From contig NZ_WPZL01000017.1 of the NCBI RefSeq assembly GCF_013031245.1, positions 1-64,000 on the forward strand: a stretch of 64,000 bases of DNA. The letters are read 5' to 3'. Shown piece by piece: positions 54,042 through 63,709 of the stretch (position 1 is its first letter; each line of letters starts with the position of its first letter). The DNA comes from Ruegeria lacuscaerulensis. GTDB lineage: Bacteria > Pseudomonadota > Alphaproteobacteria > Rhodobacterales > Rhodobacteraceae. The notes beneath the pieces were generated by a model. It was not told where the DNA came from, made no database searches, and worked only from the letters and a program-made list of their open reading frames with translations. A program made the position numbers and the translations under genes.

Positions 54042-54413
54042 TCAGGGCAAGTCGCTGTTGAAGATGGATACCTTGACCTTCCACGAGCCGTCGTTTTGAC
54101 GCTTTAGAATATTGACAAACTTGCCCTTTTCCGGCGGATCTGTGTCTTCGATGGCATACGATCCGACCTGGTATGCCATGTCACCTTCGACACCGTAGTC
54201 GATCAGTTCATTTGTATGCGTACCGCCGGTATTCTCGTCTATTCGAGACCGATAGGTATCTTCGAATGCTTTTCTTCCGCGCGTCATTGGTTCTCCGGGG
54301 GGTAGGAGCATGACATCTTCCGTGAAGAACGCGGCACAGGCTTTGGCATCCCCCGCGTTGAACGCCTTGTTATAGGCTTCGTCGAACTCGTTGAGTATTT
54401 TTTCCATATTCAT
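54042..54413 (-). CDS. SnoaL/DUF4440-like protein
   Basis: A 123-residue protein with the cone-shaped NTF2-like fold pattern: EFDEAYNKAFNAGDAKACAAFFTEDVMLLPPG, then AFEDTYRSRI. The family includes isomerases, hydratases and non-enzymatic proteins; no catalytic residues can be assigned. Start 54413 follows GGGAGG with 5 bases spacing. The open frame further upstream overlaps the next gene and is not used. Confidence 0.75.
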   Translation of the reverse strand: MNMEKILNEFDEAYNKAFNAGDAKACAAFFTEDVMLLPPGEPMTRGRKAFEDTYRSRIDENTGGTHTNELIDYGVEGDMAYQVGSYAIEDTDPPEKGKFVNILKRQNDGSWKVKVSIFNSDLP

Positions 54414-54492
54414 GGGTGCCTCCCTGCGGTCGTCGAATCCGTTATTGGCATCCTGCCACACGGCGCGGCATTTCCAAAAGCACGGGGCCAGG

Positions 54493-55116
54493 TTACCGGC
54501 GAGGAGGGCGGCTTTTGTAGACGGGCAGTTTCCAGCCAAACAGCAGCGATCCGGCCCGCAGAGCCCAGCAGATAAGCGCGCAAGCCGCCAGCGTGACCAG
54601 TTCATCAAAACCAGACCGTGCAGCCAGCACGGCGGCCATTGCGCCAGCAAAGGCGCAGGACACATAAAGCTCCCCCTGTTTCAGGACCAGCGGAACTTCG
54701 TTGCAGACGACGTCGCGCATCAGCCCGCCCAGACAGCCGGTTGTGATTCCCATCAAAACAACAATTGTACCGGATTGTCCGAGTGACAAGGCCACGCCCG
54801 TGCCCGCTGCCACTGCTGTCGCCAGGGCAAAGCTAACCAGCCAGACCAGCCAATTGTAACGGCTTTCCACCAGATGGGCTGTAAAGAACACAAGAACAGC
54901 CGCGCCCGCGGCAATCAGGACGTAATCGGGCTGCCCGACCCAGAACACTGGATGGCGGTTCAGCAACAGGTCGCGGATCGTACCACCGCCCACCGCAGTC
55001 AAACAGGCGACAAAGCCGAACCCCACCAGATCCAGTTGCGCCCGGCTGGCCACCAGTGCGCCCGTCAGCGCAAAGATCAGAACCGAGGCATAATCCAGCA
55101 GGGCAAGTCCGTTCAC
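54493..55116 (-). CDS. TRIC-like / YicG (UPF0126) membrane protein
   Basis: A 207-residue integral membrane protein with seven hydrophobic segments, made of two glycine-rich repeats ([22 protein letters not shown] and [21 protein letters not shown]). This is the prokaryotic trimeric intracellular cation channel (TRIC) type and may conduct K+. It overlaps the rnhA gene by 4 bases (ATGA). Confidence 0.85.
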   Translation of the reverse strand: MNGLALLDYASVLIFALTGALVASRAQLDLVGFGFVACLTAVGGGTIRDLLLNRHPVFWVGQPDYVLIAAGAAVLVFFTAHLVESRYNWLVWLVSFALATAVAAGTGVALSLGQSGTIVVLMGITTGCLGGLMRDVVCNEVPLVLKQGELYVSCAFAGAMAAVLAARSGFDELVTLAACALICWALRAGSLLFGWKLPVYKSRPPRR

Positions 55117-55580
55117 GCCTGCGCCTTTTTTGGTTTGAACGGGGCCATGCCCTCTCGGGCAAGCTGGTCAGCTTTTTCGTTTTCGGGATGACCCGCGTGC
55201 CCCTTGACCCATTCCCATGTCACATCATGGCGGGCCTGCGCCTCATCCAGTCGCTGCCACAGATCGACATTCTTGACAGGCTTCTTGTGTGAGGTCTTCC
55301 AGCCGTTCCGCTTCCACCCGAACATCCACCCGGTCACGCCGTTTTTCACATAGGCACTGTCGGTGACAACCGTGATTTTCGATGCGCGCTCGAGCGTTTC
55401 CAGTGCGCTGATCGCCGCCAGCAGTTCCATACGGTTGTTAGTGGTCTCGGGTTCACCTCCGTTCAGCTCACGTTCTTTCAGGACTTTGTCACCGTCCATC
55501 GCGCGCAGCAGCACGCCCCAGCCACCGGGGCCGGGATTGCCGGAACAGGCACCATCGGTATAGGCAAACAACTCAGGCAT
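55113..55580 (-). CDS. rnhA: Ribonuclease HI
   Basis: A 155-residue RNase HI that removes the RNA strand of RNA/DNA hybrids. The four catalytic carboxylates are D9 ([11 protein letters not shown]), E52 (RMEL), D74 (TDSAYV) and D138 (NEKADQLA). There is no extra hybrid-binding domain. The ATG at 55580 overlaps the end of the methyltransferase gene by 8 bases. The upstream in-frame start is nine codons earlier and less likely. Confidence 0.96.
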   Translation of the reverse strand: MPELFAYTDGACSGNPGPGGWGVLLRAMDGDKVLKERELNGGEPETTNNRMELLAAISALETLERASKITVVTDSAYVKNGVTGWMFGWKRNGWKTSHKKPVKNVDLWQRLDEAQARHDVTWEWVKGHAGHPENEKADQLAREGMAPFKPKKAQA

Positions 55581-56160
55581 GGGCGAGCACCAGAATGAAA
55601 CTGTCATAAGACCCGGCCAACCCCGTACCCATGCCGGTGGAGATCCGGTCTATTGTGAAACCCGCTTCGGCCAGTGCAGCTTCGATTTCGGTTTGGGAGA
55701 AATAGGTATAGTGCCGGTCAAGATCGTCGCGATGCTCACCTGTTCCCAGCTTCAGGCCAAGGAAGAATATGCCCCCGGGCTTCAGTGCTTTGTGAATGGC
55801 CGCAAGGTACCGCGGGAAATCCTTGCGCGGGGCGTGCAGCAGCGAAAAGCTGGCATAGATGCCGTCGTATTCCGCCTCTTCGGTCACATCGTCAAATGTG
55901 GCCAGATGGGCATCCACGCCGTGTTCACGTGCGTATTCGACAAAGGCCGGCGTTGCATCCAGCGCGCGTACCTTCAGCCCTTCACGCAGGAAGAACGCGC
56001 TGTCTGATCCGGGACCCGCCCCCAGATCCAGAACATAACCGCCTTCAACAATGGCCTCGGCAAATGCCATGCGGGCCTCGATCTGTTCCGGGGGCAAGGG
56101 AATGCTCAGGTACTCGGCCACACGGGTCGTATAGGCGTTGATCGTTTTTTTATCGGTCAC
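55573..56160 (-). CDS. SAM-dependent methyltransferase
   Basis: A 195-residue class I methyltransferase with the AdoMet-binding motif [16 protein letters not shown] followed by [11 protein letters not shown] and the [12 protein letters not shown] segment. The substrate is unknown. I use the GTG at 56160 because it overlaps the stop of the upstream membrane-protein gene (GTGA) and places the first helix as in related proteins. An earlier in-frame ATG at 56184 is possible. Confidence 0.78.
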   Translation of the reverse strand: MTDKKTINAYTTRVAEYLSIPLPPEQIEARMAFAEAIVEGGYVLDLGAGPGSDSAFFLREGLKVRALDATPAFVEYAREHGVDAHLATFDDVTEEAEYDGIYASFSLLHAPRKDFPRYLAAIHKALKPGGIFFLGLKLGTGEHRDDLDRHYTYFSQTEIEAALAEAGFTIDRISTGMGTGLAGSYDSFILVLAHA

Positions 56161-56609
56161 AGATACACTCCGACAGCGAGGCATAGCAGGGCGACGACGG
56201 TCAGCAGTAGTCGCAGTTTCAGCCACCAGGTGGGTGTCAGTCGCCAATACGAAAAGATGGCATCCAGCACCAGCAATCCGGCAAAGCCGTACATCAGGTT
56301 GATTCCGGCACTAACCGGTCCACCACCTGTTTTCAAAAACGCCCACAATGCGGGCAGGACGGACATAGCATAGCACGTCGCCGCCTTGCTGCCCGAGGTC
56401 TTGGTGGCGAACCCCCACAGAACGCCGGACATGAAGCTTAGGATAACCGAGCCGTAGAACAGTTGCACATATGGTCCCACGAACCGCGGTCCCAATGCCT
56501 GTCTGCCCCAGTCATTCAAATCACCATTCAGGTAGGTCAAAGCGCCCCAGGCAAAAGGGATCAAACCTGCCAGACCCAGAAAGAACGGCGCCCTTGGTAC
56601 GCCGCTCAT
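56157..56609 (-). CDS. DUF3429 membrane protein
   Basis: A 150-residue membrane protein with five hydrophobic segments, matching the DUF3429 family ([14 protein letters not shown], then [17 protein letters not shown]). No function is known to me. It overlaps ispH by 4 bases and the methyltransferase by 4 bases, so ispH-DUF3429-methyltransferase-rnhA-TRIC forms one tightly packed operon. Confidence 0.82.
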   Translation of the reverse strand: MSGVPRAPFFLGLAGLIPFAWGALTYLNGDLNDWGRQALGPRFVGPYVQLFYGSVILSFMSGVLWGFATKTSGSKAATCYAMSVLPALWAFLKTGGGPVSAGINLMYGFAGLLVLDAIFSYWRLTPTWWLKLRLLLTVVALLCLAVGVYL

Positions 56610-57556
56610 GCAGGTTCTCTAAGCACACGCGGCACTTTGAATTCAACATTTTCGACGGCAGTCTCAACCATCTCGACCGTGACATCGAAATGATTACGAA
56701 AGGCATCAATCACCTCATTGACCAGCACCTCCGGCGCTGATGCGCCTGCCGTGATGGCAACGGATGAAATCCCCTCCAGCGCCCGCCAGTCGATATCGAC
56801 AGCCCGTTGCACCAGCTGCGCATAATTGCATCCGGCGCGCGAGGCGACTTCGACGAGGCGGCGCGAGTTGGACGAGTTTGGCGCGCCCACGACCAACAGA
56901 GCGTCTGACATTGGGGCCACCGCTTTGACGGCCTCTTGCCGGTTGGTGGTTGCGTAGCAGATGTCTTCCTTGTGCGGGCCGACAATAGCCGGGAACCGCG
57001 CTTCGAGTGCAGCTACGATGTCCTTGGTGTCGTCCACCGACAGGGTTGTCTGGGTGACAAAGGCCAGTTTGCCGGGATCGCGCACCGGCACAGTGGCTAC
57101 ATCTTCGACGGTCTCGACCAGCAGTACCTCGCCTTCAGGCAGTTGACCCATGGTGCCGACGGTCTCGGGGTGGCCTTTGTGGCCGATCATGATCATCTGC
57201 AAGCCGGCATCCGCATGACGCTGTGCTTCGACATGCACCTTGGACACGAGAGGACAGGTTGCGTCCACATAAATCATCTCGCGCTGCGCCGCCGTTGCGG
57301 GGACGGATTTCGGTACGCCATGGGCGGAAAAAATGACCGGGCGGTCATCGGGGCATTCGTCCAATTCTTCGACAAAAACCGCACCCTTGGCGCGCAGCCC
57401 GTCGACGACAAATTTGTTGTGCACGATTTCGTGGCGCACATAAACCGGCGCCCCCCATTTCTGCAGCGCCATTTCGACGATCTTGATCGCCCGGTCGACA
57501 CCGGCGCAAAACCCGCGCGGGGCGGCTAGGTAAAGGGTCAGGGGCGGGTTGGTCAT
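56606..57556 (-). CDS. ispH: 4-hydroxy-3-methylbut-2-enyl diphosphate reductase
   Basis: A 316-residue IspH (LytB), the 4Fe-4S enzyme that makes IPP and DMAPP in the last step of the MEP isoprenoid pathway. The three cluster cysteines are C17 (GFCAGVDRA), C101 ([11 protein letters not shown]) and C200 ([10 protein letters not shown]), and the catalytic E131 lies in HPETVGT. Start 57556 ([13 protein letters not shown]) follows GGAGAT about 7 bases upstream; the earlier in-frame ATG overlaps that site. It is the first gene of the operon. Confidence 0.97.
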   Translation of the reverse strand: MTNPPLTLYLAAPRGFCAGVDRAIKIVEMALQKWGAPVYVRHEIVHNKFVVDGLRAKGAVFVEELDECPDDRPVIFSAHGVPKSVPATAAQREMIYVDATCPLVSKVHVEAQRHADAGLQMIMIGHKGHPETVGTMGQLPEGEVLLVETVEDVATVPVRDPGKLAFVTQTTLSVDDTKDIVAALEARFPAIVGPHKEDICYATTNRQEAVKAVAPMSDALLVVGAPNSSNSRRLVEVASRAGCNYAQLVQRAVDIDWRALEGISSVAITAGASAPEVLVNEVIDAFRNHFDVTVEMVETAVENVEFKVPRVLREPA

Positions 57557-57676
57557 GTCGTGATCTCCATAGGCCACAGGTAAGTCTTTTCGTGGCCATG
57601 GTCCAGACAGGTCCTTGTCATTTCACTGACAAGAATCGGTGCTAACCAATAGGTGTTTGAGCACCTGTTCCTAGTT

Positions 57677-57714
57677 AAAAAGGCGCGGTCAGGATGTGAT
57701 ATCCCGACCGCGCC
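57677..57714 (-). terminator. Rho-independent terminator after the NYN protein gene
   Basis: GGCGCGGTC (57682-57690) pairs with GACCGCGCC (57706-57714); GGAT/ATCC extend the stem inside, leaving a 5-base loop. Read on the minus strand it is followed by five T, and it lies 33 bases after the stop of the labA-like gene. It also insulates ispH. Confidence 0.88.
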
Positions 57715-57746
57715 GCATTCTTTTCCCGGTAGTGAGTGGCCGGGAC

Positions 57747-58322
57747 CTATTGTCCGCCAGCCGCCGCGACGCTGCGCGGTTCCATAGGCATCTCGCGCGG
57801 AGGCCGCCCGATCACGTCGCGCAGGTCTTCCAGTTCGATGAAATTATCGGCCTGACGACGCAGTTCGTCCGAAATCATCGGCGGCTGGCTCCGGATGGTC
57901 GAAACCACCGAAACGCGCACGCCCTGTCGCTGCAGGCTGGCTATCAGCGGGCGGAAATCCCCATCGCCCGAGAATAGCACAATATGATCAACACGCGGCG
58001 CAAGTTCCATGGCATCGACAGTAAGCTCGATATCCATGTTTCCTTTGACCTTCCGGCGCCCCATGCTGTCGGTGTATTCCTTGGCCGGTTTTGTCACCAT
58101 GGTGAAGCCGTTGTAATGCAGCCAGTCAACCAGCGGGCGGATCGGCGAATACTCGTCGTTTTCCAGTAGCGCTGTATAGTAAAAAGCTCTGAGCATTTTG
58201 CCGCGTCGCATGAACTCTTGGCGCAGCAATTTGTAGTCGATATCAAACCCCAGTGCTTTTGCGGCCGCATAAAGATTCGAGCCATCGATGAACAGCGCTA
58301 GCCGTTCGTCTTTATAAAACAT
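57747..58322 (-). CDS. LabA-like NYN-domain protein
   Basis: A 191-residue protein with the NYN (PIN-like) nuclease fold: LALFIDGSNLYAAAKALG with the first acidic residue near 14, then the GNMDIELTVDAMEL and HIVLFSGDGDFRPLIASLQ segments carrying the other Asp residues. It therefore could be an RNA nuclease. LabA is named after a cyanobacterial clock output gene; a clock role is not implied here. It is divergent from folK and ends in a strong terminator. AAGGAT lies 6 bases before the ATG chosen. Confidence 0.85.
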   Translation of the reverse strand: MFYKDERLALFIDGSNLYAAAKALGFDIDYKLLRQEFMRRGKMLRAFYYTALLENDEYSPIRPLVDWLHYNGFTMVTKPAKEYTDSMGRRKVKGNMDIELTVDAMELAPRVDHIVLFSGDGDFRPLIASLQRQGVRVSVVSTIRSQPPMISDELRRQADNFIELEDLRDVIGRPPREMPMEPRSVAAAGGQ

Positions 58323-58461
58323 AAATAGATCCTTCCGGTACAAACCAGTGCGCCGGGTGTTACGTGAGTGAGTTAGGAAATAAACGGCGCTCTGATATGC
58401 CTATAATTAGGGCTTTTAATATGTACCGCAAGTATGCAATTCGCCGAATATTGGGAGTAAA

Positions 58462-59031
58462 ATGAGCAAATCGACGTCAGAAGCCCTCATTGCACTGGGC
58501 GCAAATCTCAATTTGAGAGACTCTGGGCCCAAGGTGACACTTCAAAGGGCGATTGACGCCATTTTGCGTCAGGGAGTGGTGATTCGCGCAGTCAGTCGCT
58601 TCTACGAGACTCCTTGTTTTCCCGCCGGTGCCGGTCCGGACTATGTGAACGCGGCAGCCCTGATTGAGACAGAAATGTCCCCTGCCGAGCTGCTGAACCT
58701 GCTGCATGAGGTCGAGCGCGAATTTGGTCGTGAGCGGGTGCAAAGATGGGGCATGCGTACCCTGGATCTTGATCTGGTATTGTATGGTGATCTTGTCCTG
58801 CCGGATCACGCCGAATTTGACAGGTGGCTGACATTGGCGCCTGAAGCACAGAAAGAGCAGGCCCCGGACACGTTGATCTTGCCGCACCCGCGCCTTCAGG
58901 ATCGGGCCTTTGTTCTGGTTCCGATGGCAGATGTAACCCCCGGCTGGCGCCATCCGGTGCTGGGTCGGACAGTTACCGAAATGCTTTCGGACCTGCCCGC
59001 CGAAGACGTCGCGGCAGTCACCCCGTTGTAA
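58462..59031 (+). CDS. folK: HPPK (6-hydroxymethyl-7,8-dihydropterin pyrophosphokinase)
   Basis: A 189-residue FolK, which transfers pyrophosphate from ATP to 6-hydroxymethyl-7,8-dihydropterin in folate synthesis. The N-terminal EALIALGANL, FYETPCFP, EREFGRERVQRWGMRTLDLDLVLYGD with its two metal-binding Asp residues, and LPHPRLQDRAFVLVPM are present. It is divergent from the NYN-domain gene, and GGGAG 6 bases before the ATG is the ribosome site. Confidence 0.95.
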   Translation: MSKSTSEALIALGANLNLRDSGPKVTLQRAIDAILRQGVVIRAVSRFYETPCFPAGAGPDYVNAAALIETEMSPAELLNLLHEVEREFGRERVQRWGMRTLDLDLVLYGDLVLPDHAEFDRWLTLAPEAQKEQAPDTLILPHPRLQDRAFVLVPMADVTPGWRHPVLGRTVTEMLSDLPAEDVAAVTPL

Positions 59032-59125
59032 TCGGTCGGATTGCGGCATTTCTCGCTTGTCAAGGCAGAGATTCGCCCTTAGATAAACGTCTTCCTGACA
59101 TGGATTCAGAAACGGAGAGCGCCCC

Positions 59126-59479
59126 ATGGCCCGCGTGACGGTTGAAGATTGCGTAGACAAGGTTCCGAACCGGTTCGAACTGGTGATGCTTGCCGCCCAT
59201 CGTGCGCGCGAGATTTCCGCCGGCGGTCCGATCACCGTGGACCGTGACAACGACAAAAACCCCGTCGTGTCGCTGCGCGAGATCGCCGACGAAACCCAAA
59301 GCGCTGACGAGCTGCGCGAACGCCTGATTGAGGCCAACCAGACTCAGATTGAGGTGGACGAGCCGGAAGAAGATCAGATGGCTCTGCTGATGGGTGCTGA
59401 ATCGGACAAACCAGCCGATGACGATATGTCCGAAGAGAAGCTGCTGCGCGCTCTGATGGAGGCTCAAGGCCAGGGGTAA
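59126..59479 (+). CDS. rpoZ: RNA polymerase subunit omega
   Basis: A 117-residue omega subunit that helps assemble RNA polymerase and links it to ppGpp. The [30 protein letters not shown] segment is the family core; the C-terminal half is acidic. It is directly upstream of rel, as usual in proteobacteria, and the two are 26 bases apart in one transcript. Confidence 0.96.
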   Translation: MARVTVEDCVDKVPNRFELVMLAAHRAREISAGGPITVDRDNDKNPVVSLREIADETQSADELRERLIEANQTQIEVDEPEEDQMALLMGAESDKPADDDMSEEKLLRALMEAQGQG

Positions 59480-59505
59480 CCCCCGAAAATGAAGGTGCGG
59501 ACCGG

Positions 59506-61638
59506 ATGATTTCTGCTGACGACCTGATTGCGCTGGTCCGCAACTACAACCCCAAGACAAATGCCGAGCGCATCGCCCGTGCCTACGAGTTCGGCAAGCA
59601 GATGCACGAAGGCCAGTTCCGCCATTCCGGCGAACCCTATTTTTCCCATCCCGTTGCCGTTGCCGCCATCCTGACCGAACAGCGTTTGGATGATGCGACC
59701 ATTATCACGGCGCTGCTGCACGACACGATTGAGGACACCAAAGCCAATTACAGCAAAGTGTCCGAGTTGTTCGGGGAAGAGGTCGCCAAGCTGGTCGACG
59801 GCGTCACCAAGCTGACCAACCTGCAGCTTTCCAGCCGCGAAACGAAGCAGGCCGAGAATTTCCGCAAGCTGTTCATGGCCATGTCCAAGGACTTGCGGGT
59901 CATTCTGGTCAAACTTGCGGACCGCCTGCACAACATGCGCACGATCAAGGCGATGCGGCCCGAGAAACAGGTCGTTAAGGCGCGCGAGACGATGGATATC
60001 TACGCTCCGCTTGCAGGTCGCATGGGTATGCAATGGATGCGTGAGGAACTGGAGGATCTTGCTTTCCGTGTCCTCAACCCCGAAGGCCGCCAGTCGATCA
60101 TTCGCCGCTTTATCACTCTGCAACGCGAAACCGGCGACGTGATCCACCGGATCACCGGTGACATGCGGCATGAGCTCGAAAAAGCGGGAATTGACGCCGA
60201 AGTGTTTGGCCGCGCCAAAAAACCTTATTCGATCTGGCGCAAGATGCAGGAAAAGGATCAGGGTTTCTCGCGTCTGTCCGACATCTATGGCTTCCGTATC
60301 ATCACCCAGTCCGAAGAAGACTGTTACCGCACTCTTGGCGCGATCCACCAGCGCTGGCGCGCTGTGCCGGGTCGGTTCAAGGACTATATAAGTCAGCCGA
60401 AATCGAATGGATATCGTTCAATCCACACCACGGTCTCGGGTCGCGATGGCAAACGGGTCGAGGTGCAGATTCGCACCCGCCAGATGCATGACGTGGCCGA
60501 AACCGGCGTTGCGGCGCACTGGTCCTATCGCGACGGTGTGCGCTCGGAAAACCCCTTTGCCGTTGACCCGGCAAAGTGGATTGCCAATCTGACCGAGCAG
60601 TTCGACAGCGAGGAGGATCACGAAGACTTCCTCGAAGCCGTCAAACTGGAAATGTACTCCGACCAGGTGTTCTGCTTCACGCCCAAGGGTGACGTGGTAA
60701 AACTGCCACGTGGAGCGACGCCGATTGATTTTGCCTATGCGATCCACACCCGGATCGGCCATGCCTGTGTGGGCGCCAAGGTGGATGGCATCCGCGTGCC
60801 CCTATGGACCCGGATCAAGAACGGACAATCGGTGGATATCATAACAGCCGATGGTCAGACACCGCAGGTCACATGGCTTGAGATTGCCGTTACCGGCAAA
60901 GCCCGCACCGCCATCCGCCGCGCCCTGCGCGAGGTGGACCGCGAACGCTTTATCAAACTGGGCAAAGAGCTGGCCCGGTCCGGGTTCGAAAACGTGGGTC
61001 GTAAGGCCACCGATAAGGCCCTCGACACGGCCGCCAAGCATTTGCGTCTGAAGGACCGGCACGAGCTGCTGGCGCGCCTCGGCAGCGCCGAACTGACCGC
61101 CCACGACGTCGTCAGCGCGGTCTACCCCGAACTTACACAGGACGAAGGCGACGCGATACCGCTGCGCCGCGCGGTGATCGGTCTTGAGCCGGGGCAGAAA
61201 TTCGAACGCGCGCCCTGCTGTCAGCCGCTGCCGGGTGAGCGCATCGTAGGCATCACCTATAGGGGCAAGGGCGTGGTCGTGCACGCCATCGATTGTGACC
61301 GTCTGTCCGATTACGAAGGCGAACCCGACCGATGGGTCGATCTGCACTGGCACTCGGGGACGCACCCTGCGGTCTATGGTGCGACGCTGGACGTGACCAT
61401 TGGCAACGATGCCGGTGTGCTGGGACGTATCTGCACGTTGATCGGTGAGAAAAAGGCCAATATCTCGAACCTGGAATTCGTCGATCGCAAACCGGATTTT
61501 TACCGTCTTCTGGTCAGTGTCGAGTTGCGCGATCTGGAGCAGCTGCATTCGCTGATGCTGATGCTTGAGGCCGAAAGCGACGTTGCCGCGGTCGAACGAT
61601 TCAGAGACAGGACCAAACCCGCCGTTGCGGCTGGCTGA
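59506..61638 (+). CDS. rel: Bifunctional (p)ppGpp synthetase/hydrolase
   Basis: A 710-residue Rel/SpoT homologue controlling the stringent response. The N-terminal HD domain has the intact HDxxED motif (H72, D73 in LLHDTIEDT), so hydrolysis is expected. The synthetase domain follows with KPYSIWRKMQEKD, LSDIYGFRII and the NGYRSIHT loop, then TGS (GDVVKLPRGATPIDFAYAIHT), a zinc-finger-like CC-H-C region (APCCQPLPGERI) and a C-terminal ACT domain. Intact synthetase residues favour a true bifunctional Rel. It follows rpoZ and precedes a DUF2062 gene by 16 bases. Confidence 0.95.
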   Translation: MISADDLIALVRNYNPKTNAERIARAYEFGKQMHEGQFRHSGEPYFSHPVAVAAILTEQRLDDATIITALLHDTIEDTKANYSKVSELFGEEVAKLVDGVTKLTNLQLSSRETKQAENFRKLFMAMSKDLRVILVKLADRLHNMRTIKAMRPEKQVVKARETMDIYAPLAGRMGMQWMREELEDLAFRVLNPEGRQSIIRRFITLQRETGDVIHRITGDMRHELEKAGIDAEVFGRAKKPYSIWRKMQEKDQGFSRLSDIYGFRIITQSEEDCYRTLGAIHQRWRAVPGRFKDYISQPKSNGYRSIHTTVSGRDGKRVEVQIRTRQMHDVAETGVAAHWSYRDGVRSENPFAVDPAKWIANLTEQFDSEEDHEDFLEAVKLEMYSDQVFCFTPKGDVVKLPRGATPIDFAYAIHTRIGHACVGAKVDGIRVPLWTRIKNGQSVDIITADGQTPQVTWLEIAVTGKARTAIRRALREVDRERFIKLGKELARSGFENVGRKATDKALDTAAKHLRLKDRHELLARLGSAELTAHDVVSAVYPELTQDEGDAIPLRRAVIGLEPGQKFERAPCCQPLPGERIVGITYRGKGVVVHAIDCDRLSDYEGEPDRWVDLHWHSGTHPAVYGATLDVTIGNDAGVLGRICTLIGEKKANISNLEFVDRKPDFYRLLVSVELRDLEQLHSLMLMLEAESDVAAVERFRDRTKPAVAAG

Positions 61639-61654
61639 GAAGGGGTGATCAGGA

Positions 61655-62353
61655 GTGGTATTCAAGCGCCGAGATCGACGCTCGCCTGTCCAGATCGCTT
61701 CGGAATTCGTCTATCCCCGTGGCGGATGGACCCGGGCCTTTCACTATGTCAAACACCGCGTCCGTCGCCTGCCGGATTCCCCTGAACGCATCGCGCGCGG
61801 GATCGGGGCGGGGGTCTTTGCTGCGTTCACGCCGTTCTACGGGCTGCATTTCGTGGTCGCCGCAGTGCTGGCCCGCCTGATCAACGGCAATATTCTGGCC
61901 GCGCTTAGCGGGACGTTCTTCGGCAATCCTCTTACCTATGTACCCATAGGTGTCGTCTGCCTGCAGACCGGGCATTATTTGCTGGGGACCGAGTTTCAGG
62001 AAGGCGACACGCATGGTCTGATGGGCAAATTCGCAAATGCGATCGGGGATCTTAAGGACAACCTGATCGCTGTGTTTACCGACCGGGTGGCTGATTGGCA
62101 CGGTTTGGGTATCTTCTACCGCGAGGTGTTCTACCCTTATCTGATCGGCGGCATCTTTCCCGGTATTCTGGCCGGAATAGTCTGCTTTTACCTTAGTCTG
62201 CCGCTGATCCGCACCTATCAGCAACGCCGCCGCGATAAGATCAAAGCGAAGTTCGAGGAAATCAAGCGTTTGGCCGAAACCAAGACTGCCGTTCCTGTGA
62301 CAAACCCGCTAGGCTCGGGCCAAAATTCGGGAAAGGAATCTAGCGATGTCTGA
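61655..62353 (+). CDS. DUF2062 membrane protein
   Basis: A 232-residue protein of the DUF2062 family: a basic N-terminus, then SPERIARGIGAGVFAAFTPFYGLHF with the conserved GxxxGxxxG-type helix, followed by membrane segments FFGNPLTYVP and a late IFPGILAGIVCFYLSLPL helix. Function unknown. The start is GTG with AGGGG upstream. It overlaps pdxJ by 8 bases. Confidence 0.85.
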   Translation: MVFKRRDRRSPVQIASEFVYPRGGWTRAFHYVKHRVRRLPDSPERIARGIGAGVFAAFTPFYGLHFVVAAVLARLINGNILAALSGTFFGNPLTYVPIGVVCLQTGHYLLGTEFQEGDTHGLMGKFANAIGDLKDNLIAVFTDRVADWHGLGIFYREVFYPYLIGGIFPGILAGIVCFYLSLPLIRTYQQRRRDKIKAKFEEIKRLAETKTAVPVTNPLGSGQNSGKESSDV

Positions 62354-63092
62354 CAAACTCCTGCGTCTGGGCGTGAATATCGATCACGTGGCCACCGTCC
62401 GCAACGCTCGTGGCGGAGCTTATCCCGACCCGCTGCGTGCCGCCAAACTGGCCGAGGATGCCGGTGCCGATGGTATCACCGCACACCTGCGCGAAGACCG
62501 CCGCCACATCTCGGACGCTGATATCGACGGGCTGATGGAGGTCTTGTCGGTGCCGCTGAACTTTGAAATGGCGGCAACTCCCGAGATGCAGAAAATCGCA
62601 CTGCGCCACAAGCCACATGCCGTTTGCATTGTCCCGGAAAAGCGCGAGGAACGCACCACGGAAGGCGGTCTTGAAGTGGCGCGCGAGGAAAACAAGCTGG
62701 CCCATTACATCGCCCCTCTGCGTGAGGCAGGGTGCCGCGTGTCCATCTTCATCGCCGCCGACCAGCGTCAGATCGAGGCCGCCCATCGCATCGGCGCTGA
62801 GGTCATTGAATTGCACACCGGTGCCTATTGCGACGCCCATGCCGAAGGTCGCATGGACGAGGCCTCGAGCGAGTTGGAATCTCTGCGCGAGATGTCTGCC
62901 TTCGCCCATTCGCTGGGGCTGGAAGTCCACGCGGGCCACGGCCTGACCTACGACACGGTGAAACCCGTTGCCGCCTTCCCTGAAGTGCGCGAGCTGAACA
63001 TTGGCCATTTCCTGATCGGCGAGTCGATTTTCCTTGGGCTCACCCCGGCAATTGCCGAGATGCGCCGCCTGATGGATGAGGCGCGAGCATGA
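62346..63092 (+). CDS. pdxJ: Pyridoxine 5'-phosphate synthase
   Basis: A 248-residue PdxJ, the TIM-barrel enzyme that joins 3-amino-2-oxopropyl phosphate and deoxyxylulose 5-phosphate to make pyridoxine 5'-phosphate. Landmarks are RLGVNIDHVATVRNARGGAYPDPLRAA, ITAHLREDRRHI, and EVHAGHGLTYDTV near the C-terminus. Start 62346 overlaps the DUF2062 gene and the stop overlaps the next gene (ATGA). The common partner acpS does not follow here. Confidence 0.97.
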   Translation: MSDKLLRLGVNIDHVATVRNARGGAYPDPLRAAKLAEDAGADGITAHLREDRRHISDADIDGLMEVLSVPLNFEMAATPEMQKIALRHKPHAVCIVPEKREERTTEGGLEVAREENKLAHYIAPLREAGCRVSIFIAADQRQIEAAHRIGAEVIELHTGAYCDAHAEGRMDEASSELESLREMSAFAHSLGLEVHAGHGLTYDTVKPVAAFPEVRELNIGHFLIGESIFLGLTPAIAEMRRLMDEARA

Positions 63093-63709
63093 TCACGCCC
63101 GGCTTTGTCGCCATCTGGTTCGCCTGGTTGATGGCCGGGGGCTCTCCGGGACCAGCGACAATGGGTATTGCCGGCACCGCGATGAACGAAGGCCGCACTG
63201 CCGGTCTTGCCTTTGCACTGGGTATCTGCGCGGGGTCTGCTGCCTGGGGCATCGCCGCAGCGCTTGGATTGTCCGCAATTATGCTTGCCAATGTCTGGGT
63301 GTTCGAGGTCATCCGCTATGTCGGCGTGGCTTATCTGGGTTGGCTGGCCTTGAAAGCCCTGCGCCGGGCCATGACCTCAGATGTAGTGGCGTTAGGGAAA
63401 CCGGTCAAAGGCTCGCTTGGCACGATCTTCGCCAAGGGTGCAGCCATTCACCTGACCAATCCCAAAGCAATCCTCAGTTGGGGGTCGATCTATGCGATCG
63501 TCGCGCCAAATGATTCCAGCCTCGCGATGCTGCTCGGCTATTTTTCAATGCTCTATGCAGGCTCACTGCTGATCTTCATCGGCTACGCGTTCCTTTTCTC
63601 GTCAGAGCGCATGGTCCGCGCCTACAGATGTGCCCGCCGCTGGTTCGATCTGGCCTTTGCGGGGTTCTTCGGGGTGGCGAGTTATAAGATTTTGACGGTG
63701 CGGTTGTAG
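63089..63709 (+). CDS. LysE/RhtB family exporter
   Basis: A 206-residue membrane protein with six hydrophobic segments, of the LysE/RhtB type that exports amino acids or related compounds. Landmarks are GGSPGPATMGIAGTAMNEGRTAGLAFALG, AYLGWLALKALR and HLTNPKAILSWGSIYAIVAP. The start overlaps the pdxJ stop by 4 bases (ATGA). The substrate is unknown. Confidence 0.85.
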   Translation: MITPGFVAIWFAWLMAGGSPGPATMGIAGTAMNEGRTAGLAFALGICAGSAAWGIAAALGLSAIMLANVWVFEVIRYVGVAYLGWLALKALRRAMTSDVVALGKPVKGSLGTIFAKGAAIHLTNPKAILSWGSIYAIVAPNDSSLAMLLGYFSMLYAGSLLIFIGYAFLFSSERMVRAYRCARRWFDLAFAGFFGVASYKILTVRL

